Assembly (NCBI RefSeq): GCF_020169335.1 | Contig: NZ_JAIEZN010000001.1 | Coordinates: 2,097,805-2,161,804 of the forward strand | Direction of reading: 5' to 3' | Source: Devosia aquimaris | GTDB lineage: Bacteria > Pseudomonadota > Alphaproteobacteria > Rhizobiales > Devosiaceae | DNA length: 64,000 nucleotides | Part shown: positions 1-8,785 of the stretch, one piece after another | Layout of the letters: each line of letters starts with the position of its first letter | How positions within the stretch are numbered: position 1 is the first letter of the stretch | Translations under genes and position numbers: made by a program | Notes under the pieces: generated by a model | What the model was told of the DNA's origin: nothing | Databases searched by the model: none | The model's input: only the letters and a program-made list of their open reading frames with translations

Positions 1-1
1 T

Positions 2-565
2 GATAACATTGCCGCCGGCTTTGCGCGCGTCGTCGACGCCAAGAGCCCGTTCACTGCCGGTCATAGTGAACGCGTTGCCCTGTTTACCGATCTGATTGCC
101 GATGAGCTCGGCTATGCGCCGGATCGCCGCCGCTGGCTGCGTCGGGCCGCACTTCTTCATGACCTGGGCAAGCTCGGGGTCTCCAATACGATCCTCGACA
201 AGAATGGGCGCCCGGACTCTGAGGAATGGGTCGCGATCAGGCGTCATCCGGCATTGGGCCGGGTCATCTTGTCAAAGATTGAAGCCCTCAAGGATACCGC
301 CGACATTGCGGGCAATCATCATGAACGCCTGGATGGCAAGGGTTATCCCTATGGCATCGATGCCAGCGCCATCAACCTGGATACTCGTATCGTCACGACC
401 GCCGACGTGTTCGACGCCCTGACTGCCGACCGGCCATATCGCAAGGCGATGTTGGTGCCGGACGCCATCGAATTGATGAGCCGCGACGTTGGCACAGCAA
501 TCGACAGTGCGTGCTTCCAGGCCCTGCAGCGTGGCCTGGCAAGGATGAACCAGGTGGCGGCCTAG
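2..565 (+). CDS. HD-GYP domain phosphodiesterase, C-terminal part (5' end outside window)
   Basis: The reading frame is open from the window edge, so the N-terminus is missing. The visible 187 residues carry the HD dyad in the context LLHDLGK (codons at 158-163), then HHE (317-325) and a GYP triplet (341-349) in DGKGYP. These are the metal-binding and signature residues of HD-GYP proteins, which hydrolyse cyclic di-GMP to pGpG or GMP. The order HD, HHE, GYP and the ending TADRPYRKA with a short helical tail match the family. Any sensor or receiver domain would lie upstream of the window. The C-terminus is complete, ending shortly before the convergent MFS gene. Confidence 0.9.
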   Translation, partial: DNIAAGFARVVDAKSPFTAGHSERVALFTDLIADELGYAPDRRRWLRRAALLHDLGKLGVSNTILDKNGRPDSEEWVAIRRHPALGRVILSKIEALKDTADIAGNHHERLDGKGYPYGIDASAINLDTRIVTTADVFDALTADRPYRKAMLVPDAIELMSRDVGTAIDSACFQALQRGLARMNQVAA

Positions 566-637
566 GCCGGTGAACCACGGAACCTGTTGTCGGGATTGCC
601 GTCGGCGCTGCTTCGACGACCGCGACGACGCCGCGCC

Positions 638-2269
638 CTAAACCTCGCTCACTGGACGCAGCGGCGTGTCGTCCTCGCGCGGCACGGTCTGCCGCTCGAT
701 CATGCGATGCACATGCGGCGGCCCCTCGCCGCGATGCAGCGCCCGCACGGCGCTGGTGTTCTCGGCATCGGCCTTGGTGCGCCGCAAATTGTGCCGCACA
801 TAGTCCACCCAGGTCGGCACATGATAGCTTTCCACCCACAGATCGGGTTGCTCCAGGTCGCGCAGCAGCGCCCATTGCCGCGCCCCGTCCCGCAGCCTTA
901 TGCGCCGCCGATCCGTCATCAGCGCCAGAAACTGCGGGATATCGGCCTGATCGATGCGATAGTCGACCATCACCATGATCGGCCCGCTGCGCGGCATCAG
1001 GTCCAGCTGCAGCACCGGCTCGTTGAACGTATTGAGCGGGTTGAGGTCGCGCGATTCAAATTGCGGCAGCGGCAGGCGCAGCCCCAGCAGCGCGCAGACC
1101 ACCATCACCAGCGCCACGATGGCCAGTGTCCAGTCCGGTCCCACGCCATCGGCGCTCATGCCCCACACCCAGCTGCCCGCCGCCATGCCGCCAAAGGTCG
1201 CGGTCTGATAGAGCGAGAGCGCGCGCCCCACCACCCAGCGCGGCGACGACAACTGGATCGAGACATTGAACAGGCTGAGCGACATTACCCAGCAGGCGCC
1301 TGCCGGCAGCAGCACGGCATGGCTCAGCAGGCCATCGCGACTGAACCCCAGCCCAACGCAGGCGAGCGCGAACACCAGGCAGGCAATCCGCACGATGCGC
1401 TCATTGCTGTAGCGCTCCCGCGCCCAGCCATTGAGGTAGGCGCCGCCGATCGCGCCCAGCCCGAAACAGCCCAGCAGCGTGCCATAGACCATGGCGCCCC
1501 CACCGACATAGTCGCGCGAGATACTGGGCAGCAGCGCCAGCACGGCCACCGCGGCAAAGCCGAACAGGAAGCCGCGCAGCAGCACCGTGGTGAGGTTCGG
1601 CGACAGCGACACATAGCGAATGCCGGCCAGCACCGCGCTGACAAAGCTCTCGCGCGGCAGACGGCTGGGCGCATAATTGGGCTTCCAGCGGATCAGCGCC
1701 CCCACGAGCGGCACATAGCTCACCGCATTGAGCGCAAAGGCAGCCGATGCTCCGGCCAGCGCCACGATCAGCCCGCCCACCGCCGGGCCGACGCTGCGCA
1801 TCATGTTGAAGCCCATCGAATTGAGCGTCACAGCACCCGGCAGATCCTCGCGCGGCACGATATCGCCCATCGAGGCCTGCCAGCTGGGGTTGAACAGCGC
1901 CGTGCCCGAGCCGATCAGGAAGGTGAACACGAGCAGCAGCCAGGGCGTGAGCAGCCCCATCAGCCCCAGCACTGCCAGCAGCAGCGACACCAGCGCCATG
2001 CCGCTCTGCGCAATGATCATCACGATGCGGCGGTCGAAATTATCCGCCAGCGCGCCTGCAGCGATGGAGAACACCATGATCGGCAGCGTTGCCGCCGCCT
2101 GCACCAGCGCCACCATATTGTGCGAACTGGTCAGCGTGGTCATCATCCAGCCCGCGCCGACCGACTGCACCAGCCCGCCCAGGTTGGACACCAGCGTTGC
2201 CAGCCACAGCAGCCGGAACGTTTCGTGCCGGAACGGCGCCAGCACCGGTGCCCGCTCGCTCATCATCAC
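638..2269 (-). CDS. MFS transporter, MFS_3 / EntS-like exporter
   Basis: This is a 543-residue major facilitator protein. The first ~400 residues are a run of hydrophobic segments with the MFS-type loop DNFDRR between helices 2 and 3. The last ~140 residues form a soluble tail containing SYHVPTWVDYVRH and HRGEGPPHVHRMI. That tail is characteristic of the 'transmembrane secretion effector' subfamily (MFS_3, relatives of the enterobactin exporter EntS). The substrate cannot be read from sequence, and no siderophore genes are nearby. The ATG at 2269 opens with MMMSERAP, so the start could be one or two codons further in. It converges on the HD-GYP gene. Confidence 0.88.
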   Translation of the reverse strand: MMMSERAPVLAPFRHETFRLLWLATLVSNLGGLVQSVGAGWMMTTLTSSHNMVALVQAAATLPIMVFSIAAGALADNFDRRIVMIIAQSGMALVSLLLAVLGLMGLLTPWLLLVFTFLIGSGTALFNPSWQASMGDIVPREDLPGAVTLNSMGFNMMRSVGPAVGGLIVALAGASAAFALNAVSYVPLVGALIRWKPNYAPSRLPRESFVSAVLAGIRYVSLSPNLTTVLLRGFLFGFAAVAVLALLPSISRDYVGGGAMVYGTLLGCFGLGAIGGAYLNGWARERYSNERIVRIACLVFALACVGLGFSRDGLLSHAVLLPAGACWVMSLSLFNVSIQLSSPRWVVGRALSLYQTATFGGMAAGSWVWGMSADGVGPDWTLAIVALVMVVCALLGLRLPLPQFESRDLNPLNTFNEPVLQLDLMPRSGPIMVMVDYRIDQADIPQFLALMTDRRRIRLRDGARQWALLRDLEQPDLWVESYHVPTWVDYVRHNLRRTKADAENTSAVRALHRGEGPPHVHRMIERQTVPREDDTPLRPVSEV

Positions 2270-2603
2270 GCCTCACGTCAACTCAACCACCCATCCCTCT
2301 TGAGCCGATCGCCCCGCTTTGACAAGTCCGCAACGGCCATCCCCAACCGCTGAGCCCCACCTCGCCAGTGAGCGGAGAGGTCGCCCCGCATGGGCAGGTG
2401 AGGGATTCAGCGCAGTTGCGATGGTCTGCCCCCATCCCGTCATTGCCCGGCCCGTCCGGGCAATCCAGCACCACATCCATGGATCACCCGGACACGCCGG
2501 GTGATGACGCTGACGACGACATCAGAGGCCGGCCGCAAACACCGAGCGGTCCCTCCCCCTTCTGGCGGAGGCTGGGAGGGGGCGAGAGCCACAATCTCAG
2601 GAC
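2270..2603. other. 334-bp intergenic region with palindromic elements
   Basis: No gene is apparent between the MFS gene and the MocR gene, both on the minus strand. The region holds an inverted pair of REP-like hairpins (2438-2509, listed separately). It also holds a C-rich/G-rich imperfect hairpin (2551-2557 with 2574-2580, ccctccc/gggaggg) just beyond the MocR stop codon, which could terminate that transcript. Confidence 0.6.
2438..2509. repeat. REP-like inverted pair of palindromes
   Basis: Two perfect hairpins lie back to back. The first is ttgcccgg-cccgt-ccgggcaa (2443-2463) and the second is atcacccgg-acacg-ccgggtgat (2483-2505). The outer ends cgtcat (2438-2443) and atgacg (2504-2509) are also complementary, and the right half read on the minus strand closely resembles the left half. 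This is the layout of a REP/BIME-type extragenic element. No second copy was noticed in the window. Confidence 0.6.
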
Positions 2604-3971
2604 CTAAACCACCACCTCTTCTTCCGTCGCCAGGATGCGCGCAATCACGCCCAGCGCCCGCGCCAGGGTCGCCCGCGGCGGCGCCATCAGGCACAGGCGA
2701 ATGCCCGCCACCGGCACGCCGCCGACCTGGGTCGCCGATGGCGGCGTCAGCCGCACCCCGGCCTCGCTGGCGCGCCGCGCCACCTGTTCGGCCCGCAGCG
2801 GCGCCATGGGCAACCAGACATGTGGCGCCCCATCCGGCATCAGCAAAGCCTCCAGCCCCAGGATCTCCTGCGCCATGCCCAGCCGCAGCCGCGCCTCGCT
2901 GCGCAGCGCTGCCGCAGCTGTATCGGCCAGGCCGCACTCGATCATGGCCGCCGCCATTTCGGCCACATAGGGCGGCAGGCCCCAGCCTTCGGCCCGCAAC
3001 CGCTTGCGCACCGACGGCAGCTGCGCCGATGGCGGCGCCAGCACGCCCACGCGGACCAGCGGCGTCAGGCTCTTGGAGAGGCTGGTGACGAAATAGACCT
3101 GCTCGGGCGCCATGGCCTTGTAGCTCGGTCCACCCTTGCTGGCATAAAACCCATAAATGTCGTCTTCGACGATCATGGCGCCGTATTGCTGCGCCAGCGC
3201 CAGCAGCGCCCGCCGCCGCGCCGGCCCGGTCTCAAAGCCCAGCGGGTTCTGGCACACCGGCGTCGTATAGATGGTCTTGGCACCGGTCTCGGCCAGTGCC
3301 TGCTCCAGCGCCGCCGGCACCATGCCCTCGCTGTCCACCGCCACCGGATGCATGCGCATGCCCAGATTGGCCACGGCCGCCAGCGCCCCCGGATAGGTCG
3401 CTGTCTCGGTCAGGATCACCGCCGATTGCGCCCGCTGCTCGGCAAACGCCAGGTGCAGCCCCTGCTGCGCCCCGTTGCACAGAACGATCTCGTCAGCCAC
3501 GAGCGGCGTGCGGTTGGCGCTCAGCCAGCCCGCCAGCGCCCCACGCTGCCGTTCGGTTCCGGTCAGGTCGACATAGCCCCCATTGGGCAGCGCCAGGGCC
3601 TGCCGGTTGGCAATGGCACTTGCCTCGGCCATCTGCGCCAGGCTGATCACCGGCGCGGGCGCATTGATCGACAGATCGACCAGTCCGCCATCATCGCCCG
3701 CGCTGTCGCTGCGATCGAGCACGAAGGTGCCGCGCCCGATCTCGCCGCGCACCACCCCGCGCGCGCTCAGCGCATCGATGGCGCGGGTCACGCTGCCGAT
3801 CGACACCGAGAATTGCTGGGCCAGCTGGCGATGCGTCGGCAGTCGCGCGCCCGGGGCATATTTCCCCGACGCAATCGCGGCCTCCACGGCTGCAGCAACC
3901 CGCTCATGCAGCGGCAGATCATCATCCGCCAACTGCATTGTATTGCTCAATGCAGAAATTGTATCATTCAT
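2604..3971 (-). CDS. MocR-type transcriptional regulator (GntR wHTH fused to aminotransferase fold)
   Basis: The 455-residue protein has an N-terminal GntR-type winged helix (about residues 20-90, with LPTHRQLAQQFSVSIGSVTRAI). A fold-type I PLP aminotransferase domain follows, containing VEDDIYGFY and the PLP-lysine segment VTSLSKSLTP. This architecture defines MocR regulators, which usually control a neighbouring amino-acid or vitamin B6 gene. The start is uncertain. ATG at 3971 has no clear ribosome site, and an in-frame ATG at 3938 would give MQLADDDLP. The stretch between the two carries TTGTATTG and TTGTATCA repeats that recur at the aminotransferase promoter near 4700, so autoregulation and control of that gene are plausible. 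Confidence 0.85.
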   Translation of the reverse strand: MNDTISALSNTMQLADDDLPLHERVAAAVEAAIASGKYAPGARLPTHRQLAQQFSVSIGSVTRAIDALSARGVVRGEIGRGTFVLDRSDSAGDDGGLVDLSINAPAPVISLAQMAEASAIANRQALALPNGGYVDLTGTERQRGALAGWLSANRTPLVADEIVLCNGAQQGLHLAFAEQRAQSAVILTETATYPGALAAVANLGMRMHPVAVDSEGMVPAALEQALAETGAKTIYTTPVCQNPLGFETGPARRRALLALAQQYGAMIVEDDIYGFYASKGGPSYKAMAPEQVYFVTSLSKSLTPLVRVGVLAPPSAQLPSVRKRLRAEGWGLPPYVAEMAAAMIECGLADTAAAALRSEARLRLGMAQEILGLEALLMPDGAPHVWLPMAPLRAEQVARRASEAGVRLTPPSATQVGGVPVAGIRLCLMAPPRATLARALGVIARILATEEEVVV

Positions 3972-4066
3972 GCAGCGGACACTAGCACAGCACGCGCCTG
4001 GTCAGTAGAGGCCGCGCAGCCTTCTCACCATGTGAGCAATGAGTGGTGATTTCGGTCAGCCCTTTG

Positions 4067-4495
4067 CTAGCGATTGGGCGCAATGCGCGCGGAAGTTTCG
4101 CCCACGCTGCCAAAGGCAAAGCCCTCATCGGCCCAACCGGTGATCCCGCCGATCATCAGCTTCACAGGTCGTCCCAGCCGCGCCAGCTTCAGCGCCGCCT
4201 GGTCGGCGCCATTGCAATGCGGCCCCGCGCAATACACCACAAACAGCGTGTCCGCCGGCCATTCGGCCATGCGCTCGGGCGTAATCTGCCGATGCGGCAG
4301 GTGCACGGCGCCCGGCACATGCCGCCGCGCATAGGCCTCCGGGGAGCCCACCACATGCAGCAGCACGAAGTCCATATCGCCCGCCGTCAGCGCCGCATGC
4401 ACGTCAGCGCAGTCGGTCTCCAGCGCCAGCCTTTGCGCAAAATGCGCCTCGGCCACTGCAGACGGCGCCGCCGGATAGTCGGTCACAAAGCTCAT
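4067..4495 (-). CDS. Rhodanese-like domain protein
   Basis: This is a 142-residue single-domain protein. It has the rhodanese-type RRHVPGAVHLPHR segment and an active-site loop VVYCAGPHCNG whose first cysteine is placed as the persulfide-carrying residue. There is no signal peptide, so it is expected in the cytoplasm. A role in sulfur transfer is a family inference and the physiological acceptor is unknown. It lies between the MocR gene and the divergent aminotransferase and shares the intergenic region with the latter. Confidence 0.82.
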   Translation of the reverse strand: MSFVTDYPAAPSAVAEAHFAQRLALETDCADVHAALTAGDMDFVLLHVVGSPEAYARRHVPGAVHLPHRQITPERMAEWPADTLFVVYCAGPHCNGADQAALKLARLGRPVKLMIGGITGWADEGFAFGSVGETSARIAPNR

Positions 4496-4650
4496 CGTCT
4501 CCCTTTCTCCCCGCCCCCAGGCGGCGCGCTATACTGGTGTCACAGTCACCCCAAGGCGGGACAATCTTGCCTCACGCCCCGGTGGACGGACCCTTATCCG
4601 CCCGCTGACGACGCGCACACTGCGCGAACGAACAAATAAGGTCAATAGTA

Positions 4651-4705
4651 TTGACATAACAATTCTTCGGTGTTTGTATCTGTCGTATTGATACACGGTG
4701 ATACA
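4651..4705 (+). promoter_or_regulatory. Aminotransferase promoter with TTGTATC/GATACAA repeats
   Basis: A perfect TTGACA (4651-4656) precedes a weak -10 candidate at 4674-4679. TGTATC (4675-4680) and GATACA (4690-4695) form an inverted pair, and TGATACA is repeated directly at 4689-4695 and 4699-4705 with a 10-bp period, ending three bases before the ATG. The 8-mer TTGTATCA (minus strand at 4699-4706) also occurs at 3959-3966 at the start of the MocR gene. Repeated sites of this kind suit MocR regulators; the assignment is inferred. Confidence 0.5.
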
Positions 4706-4707
4706 AA

Positions 4708-5910
4708 ATGACACCAGTTGATTTTCGCCTTTCCACCCGCGCCCAGGCGCTCAAGGCTTCCGAGATCCGCGAATTGCTCAAGCTGGTCGGCAAGCCGTCG
4801 ATGATTTCCTTTGCCGGCGGCATTCCAGATCCGGCGCTGTTCAACCTGGGCCTGTTCCAGGCTGCCTGTCACGAGGCCTTTGGCGGCCCCCAGGTCGCCC
4901 GCGAGGCGCTGCAATATTCCACCACCGAGGGCTATCTGCCGCTGCGCCAGTGGATCGCTACCCACATGCAGTCCCTGGGCGTTCCCGCCAGCCCAGACAA
5001 TGTGCTGGTCACCACCGGCTCGCAGCAGGCGCTTGATCTGATTGGCAAATTGCTGATCGACCCTGGCAGCACTGTGCTCACCACCCGCCCCACCTATCTG
5101 GGCGCGCTGCAGTCCTTCTCGGCCTTCGAGCCCGGCTTTGCCGACATCGATGCACCCCAGGCCATTGGCGCCGATCCCGCGCGCCTGGCCTATGTCATGC
5201 CCGACTTTGCCAATCCTACCGGCGAGACCATGTCGCGCGTCGCCCGCCTGCGCACGCTCGAACAGGCGCGTCAGCTCAATGCCGTCATCGTCGAGGACGC
5301 CGCCTATACCGCCCTGCGCTACGATGGCGTCGCCCTGCCATCCATCGCCGCGCTCGATGCCAATGGCGCCAGCGACCTCGAATCCACCCGCACGCTCTAT
5401 AGCGGCAGCTTCTCCAAGACGCTCTCCCCCGGCATGCGCGTCGGCTGGGTCTGCGGACCGACGTCGCTGATCCGCAAGCTCACCATGCTCAAGCAAGGCG
5501 CAGACCTGCATACCTCCACGGTCAACCAGATGGTCATCCACCAGGTCGCCGCAGCCGGCTTTGACGACCAGGTTCAGCGCATCCGCTCGGTCTATCGCAG
5601 CCGTCGCGATGCCATGCTGGCCGCCCTCGCCCGCTACGCGCCGCCCGGCATGACATGGTCGCGCCCGGAGGGCGGTATGTTCGTCTGGGCTGAATTGCCC
5701 GGGCATATCGACGCCGCCGAACTGCTGCAGCGCGCCATCCGTGCCGATGTCGCCTTCGTCCCGGGCGGCGCCTTCTTCCCCGATGGCAGCGGGCGCAACA
5801 CCCTGCGCCTCAGCTTTGCCCTCTGCGACGAGGCCCGCATCGAAGTGGGCATATTCAAGCTCTGCGAGCTCATCGGCCACACCGCTATGGCCAAGGCCGC
5901 CAGCGCCTGA
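4708..5910 (+). CDS. PLP-dependent aminotransferase (2-aminoadipate/aromatic aminotransferase type)
   Basis: This is a 400-residue fold-type I aminotransferase without the GntR domain. Landmarks are ISFAGGIPDP at the N-terminus, TTGSQQALDLIGKLL, the PNPTGE-like NPTGET, VEDAAYTALRY, and the PLP lysine in YSGSFSKTLSPGMRVGW. The family (LysN/ARO8-like) transfers amino groups from 2-aminoadipate, aromatic or branched amino acids to 2-oxoglutarate; the true substrate is not evident. The ATG at 4708 has no Shine-Dalgarno sequence and follows the promoter repeats closely, so the transcript may have a very short leader. The MocR regulator two genes to the left is the likely controller. Confidence 0.88.
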   Translation: MTPVDFRLSTRAQALKASEIRELLKLVGKPSMISFAGGIPDPALFNLGLFQAACHEAFGGPQVAREALQYSTTEGYLPLRQWIATHMQSLGVPASPDNVLVTTGSQQALDLIGKLLIDPGSTVLTTRPTYLGALQSFSAFEPGFADIDAPQAIGADPARLAYVMPDFANPTGETMSRVARLRTLEQARQLNAVIVEDAAYTALRYDGVALPSIAALDANGASDLESTRTLYSGSFSKTLSPGMRVGWVCGPTSLIRKLTMLKQGADLHTSTVNQMVIHQVAAAGFDDQVQRIRSVYRSRRDAMLAALARYAPPGMTWSRPEGGMFVWAELPGHIDAAELLQRAIRADVAFVPGGAFFPDGSGRNTLRLSFALCDEARIEVGIFKLCELIGHTAMAKAASA

Positions 5911-5924
5911 ACCCCAAACAGAAA

Positions 5925-5949
5925 CGGCCCCGGGGATCACCCGGGGCCG
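5925..5949 (-). terminator. Hairpin terminator between convergent genes
   Basis: This is a perfect 10-bp stem, cggccccggg / cccggggccg, with a gatca loop. On the minus strand it is followed by tttctgttt, so it suits termination of the aldehyde dehydrogenase transcript. On the plus strand no T-run follows. Confidence 0.65.
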
Positions 5950-5976
5950 CTGAAAAATCCAAACCTTGCCCGGCGC

Positions 5977-7416
5977 TTAGCCGGCAGCGGTATAGGCCGT
6001 CTTGACCACGGTGAAGAATTCCGCCGCGTACTTGCCCTGCTCGCGCGGACCGTAGCTGGAGCCCTTGCGGCCGCCAAACGGCACGTGGAAGTCGACGCCT
6101 GCCGTCGGCACATTGACCATCACCATGCCGGCTTCGGCATTGCGCTTGAAGTGCGTGGCATACTTGAGCGAGGTCGTCACGATGCCGGCGCTGAGACCAA
6201 ACTCGGTGTCATTGGCCGTGGCCAGCGCCTCTTCGTAGTCCTTCACCTTGATGACCGCAGCCACCGGCCCGAAGATCTCTTCGCGGGCAATGCGCATCTG
6301 GTTGGTCACGCCGGTGAACAGGGCCGGCTGCAGGAAATAGCCTTCCGTCGGCGCATTGACGCGCTGGCCGCCAGCGCGCAGTTCGGCGCCTTCGTCCTGG
6401 CCGATGCCGATGTAGTCCATGTCCTGCTTGAGCTGGCTGGGATCAACCACCGGCCCGATTTCGGTATTGCTGTCCATGGCGTCGCCGACGCGCAGGTTCT
6501 TGGTGCGCTCGCACAGGGCATCGACGAACTTGTCGTGAATGCCTTCGGTCACGATCACGCGGCTCGAGGCCGTGCAACGCTGGCCGGTCGAGAAGAAGGC
6601 CGACTGTGCCACGGTTTCCACCGCCACCTTGAGGTCGGCGTCATCGAGCACAACTGTGGGGTTCTTGCCGCCCATTTCGAGCTGGAACTTGCGGCCGACT
6701 TCGATCGAGGCGGCAGCCACGCGCTTGCCGGTGCCCACCGAGCCGGTGAAGGTGATCGCGATCACGTCCTTGCTGTCCAGCATGGTCTGGCCCACCACCG
6801 AGCCCTTGCCCATGACGAGGTTCAGCACGCCCTTGGGCAGGCCGGCACGGACGAGGATATCGACAATCGCCCAGGTCGAGCCGGGTACCAGGTCGGCCGG
6901 CTTGATCACCACGGTGTTGCCATAGGCCAGGGCCGGGGCAATCTTCCAGGTCGGGATGGCAATGGGGAAGTTCCACGGCGTGATGATGCCGATCACGCCA
7001 ATCGGTTCCCGGGTGATTTCAACGCCCACGCCGGGGCGCACGCTCGGCAGCACTTCGCCAGCCAGGCGCAGCACTTCACCGGCAAAGAAGTCGAAGATCT
7101 GCGCGGCGCGGGTCACCTCGCCAATGCCTTCGGGCAGGGTCTTGCCCTCTTCGCGGCTCAGCAGCGCACCCAGTTCGGCCTTGCGGGCCAGGATTTCCTG
7201 GCTGGCCTTGGACAGAATGGCATGGCGTTCGAGAATGCCCGAGCGCGACCAGGCCGGGAACGCAGCCTTGGCGGCAGCAATGGCCTGCTTGGTTTCTTCA
7301 GCGGTGGCGCGGGCATAGACGCCCACAACTTCGCTGGTGTTGGACGGGTTGATGTTCTCGATACCGTCCGAGCCGACCCATTCCCCATCGATCAGGTTCT
7401 TGTGCAGTTCAGCCAT
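5977..7416 (-). CDS. Aldehyde dehydrogenase, probable 2-oxoglutarate semialdehyde dehydrogenase
   Basis: This 479-residue enzyme has all core residues of the aldehyde dehydrogenase superfamily: the oxyanion Asn in PWNF (149), Lys172 in VIKPAD, the general base Glu247 in LEMGGKNP and the nucleophile Cys281 in GQRCTASSR. The N-terminus (LIDGEWVGS, INPSNTSEVVG) and the ending FGGRKGSSYGPREQG are typical of the group oxidising 2-oxoglutarate semialdehyde with NAD(P)+. That specificity is supported mainly by the XylX-like dehydratase 30 bp upstream on the same strand, whose product would be this substrate. The two genes probably form one transcript ending at the hairpin at 5925-5949. Confidence 0.88.
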   Translation of the reverse strand: MAELHKNLIDGEWVGSDGIENINPSNTSEVVGVYARATAEETKQAIAAAKAAFPAWSRSGILERHAILSKASQEILARKAELGALLSREEGKTLPEGIGEVTRAAQIFDFFAGEVLRLAGEVLPSVRPGVGVEITREPIGVIGIITPWNFPIAIPTWKIAPALAYGNTVVIKPADLVPGSTWAIVDILVRAGLPKGVLNLVMGKGSVVGQTMLDSKDVIAITFTGSVGTGKRVAAASIEVGRKFQLEMGGKNPTVVLDDADLKVAVETVAQSAFFSTGQRCTASSRVIVTEGIHDKFVDALCERTKNLRVGDAMDSNTEIGPVVDPSQLKQDMDYIGIGQDEGAELRAGGQRVNAPTEGYFLQPALFTGVTNQMRIAREEIFGPVAAVIKVKDYEEALATANDTEFGLSAGIVTTSLKYATHFKRNAEAGMVMVNVPTAGVDFHVPFGGRKGSSYGPREQGKYAAEFFTVVKTAYTAAG

Positions 7417-7446
7417 GTGGTGTGCCTTTCGGGTGAATGGTTTTGT

Positions 7447-8598
7447 TTAGAGAAGGTCGGCCTTGGCCAGGTCGCGCAGCAAATGGCTGGCGCCATAGGT
7501 CCAGGGCGGACAATGGGTGGAGAGGTTCACCCTGTTAGATAGGGTGCCCAGCGCAGATGTCGAGATGGTGACGGTGTCGCCCAGCTTGTGGGTAAAGCCC
7601 TTGCCGGCGCCGTCGCGATCCTTCACCGGCGCAAACATGGTGCCCAGATAGAGCACCAGACCGTCCGGATACTGGTGATGCCCGCCGATTGTCGCCGCCA
7701 CCAGCGATTCTGGCGTGCGCGAGATCTGGCTCATCGAGGAATGGCCATCGAGCACAAAGCCGTCCTCGCCCTCCACCCGCAGCGCAATCTCGGCCCGCTT
7801 GATCGAGTCCAGCGTGAAATCGCCATCGAACAGCCGCACGAACGGCCCGAGGGACGCCGAGGCATTGTTGTCCTTGGCCTTGCCCAGCAGCAGCGCCGAG
7901 CGCCCCTCGACGTCGCGCAGATTGACGTCATTGCCCAGCGTTGCGCCGATGATGTCGCCCTTGCTCGTTACCAGCAGCGCCACTTCCGGCTCCGGATTGT
8001 TCCAGCTCGACACCGGATGCAGGCCCACTTCGGCACCATAGCCCACCGAGCTCATCGGCTGGCCCTTGGTGAAGATTTCGGCGTCCGGGCCGATACCCAC
8101 TTCCAGGTACTGGCTCCACACCCCCTTGGCCACCAGCGCCGCCTTCACACTGGCCGCTGTTTCCGAGCCCGGCACCAGCTCGCTCAGGTCGGTGCCGATC
8201 AGCGTCAGGATTTCGCCACGCAGGGCATCTGCCCGTGACTTATCCCCGCGGGCCTGTTCTTCGATTACTCTCTCCAGCAGCGACACCACAAAGGTGACGC
8301 CCGACGCCTTGATGGCCTGGAGATCGATGGGGGAGAGGAGGCTGGCAACTGTCGCATCGTGATCGGCGGCAACACTGTTGGCCAGAATTGTATCGGCCGA
8401 GCCGACAATTGTACCGGCAGTGTTCAGGACGTGCTCGGCGGCGCGACCGCTCTCGGCGATGTCGCGCACGGTCGCCATGCCCTTGGCGGTTATGTCCACC
8501 ACCATGCCGTCGCGCACGGTCACCACACGCGGATGATCATGTCCGGGAACACGCGCGCGACCCACAAGGATACCGTCCGGATAGTGCCTGCTGTCCAT
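7447..8598 (-). CDS. xylX: FAH-family 2-keto-3-deoxy-pentonate dehydratase, XylX-like
   Basis: This is a 383-residue fumarylacetoacetate-hydrolase-fold protein. Conserved stretches are VTFVVSLLERVIEEQARGD, SQYLEVGIGPDAEIFTKG, NNPEPEVALLV, LGNDVNLRDVEGRSALLLGK and HHQYPDGLVLYLGTMFAP. From memory these closely follow Caulobacter XylX, the dehydratase that turns 2-keto-3-deoxy-xylonate (or the arabinonate) into 2-oxoglutarate semialdehyde. Length agrees with that enzyme. The adjacent aldehyde dehydrogenase would then yield 2-oxoglutarate, so the pair fits the end of the non-phosphorylative Weimberg pathway. The earlier steps (sugar dehydrogenase, lactonase, first dehydratase) are not next to it. 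Confidence 0.82.
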   Translation of the reverse strand: MDSRHYPDGILVGRARVPGHDHPRVVTVRDGMVVDITAKGMATVRDIAESGRAAEHVLNTAGTIVGSADTILANSVAADHDATVASLLSPIDLQAIKASGVTFVVSLLERVIEEQARGDKSRADALRGEILTLIGTDLSELVPGSETAASVKAALVAKGVWSQYLEVGIGPDAEIFTKGQPMSSVGYGAEVGLHPVSSWNNPEPEVALLVTSKGDIIGATLGNDVNLRDVEGRSALLLGKAKDNNASASLGPFVRLFDGDFTLDSIKRAEIALRVEGEDGFVLDGHSSMSQISRTPESLVAATIGGHHQYPDGLVLYLGTMFAPVKDRDGAGKGFTHKLGDTVTISTSALGTLSNRVNLSTHCPPWTYGASHLLRDLAKADLL

Positions 8599-8747
8599 GC
8601 TCTGCCCCTCGATTGACTCCGCTGTGACTAGCGCACCGCCAACACCGGGCGCAAGGCCCCGGGCCGAGATAAATCATACTTTTGGCCGCAAATGATCCAC
8701 AGCTGCGTTCAAGTCCGGTTCATCTGTGCCGCATTACTGACGCATTG

Positions 8748-8768
8748 GGTGGGGACTACTGCCCCACC
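8748..8768 (+). promoter_or_regulatory. Leader hairpin just upstream of the SIMPLE-domain gene
   Basis: A 7-bp perfect stem, ggtgggg / ccccacc, with a 7-nt loop ends 17 bases before the ATG at 8786. It is followed by gattttcggagttttt, which includes the ribosome site ggag. It could be a terminator of upstream transcription or a leader structure; function is unproven. Confidence 0.35.
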
Positions 8769-8785
8769 GATTTTCGGAGTTTTTG

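Noticed and set aside
587..2353. Long plus-strand open frame opposite the MFS gene
   Set aside because: It is His/Gln/Arg-rich with no domain and lies antisense to a clear membrane transporter; it is a by-product of GC-rich codon use.
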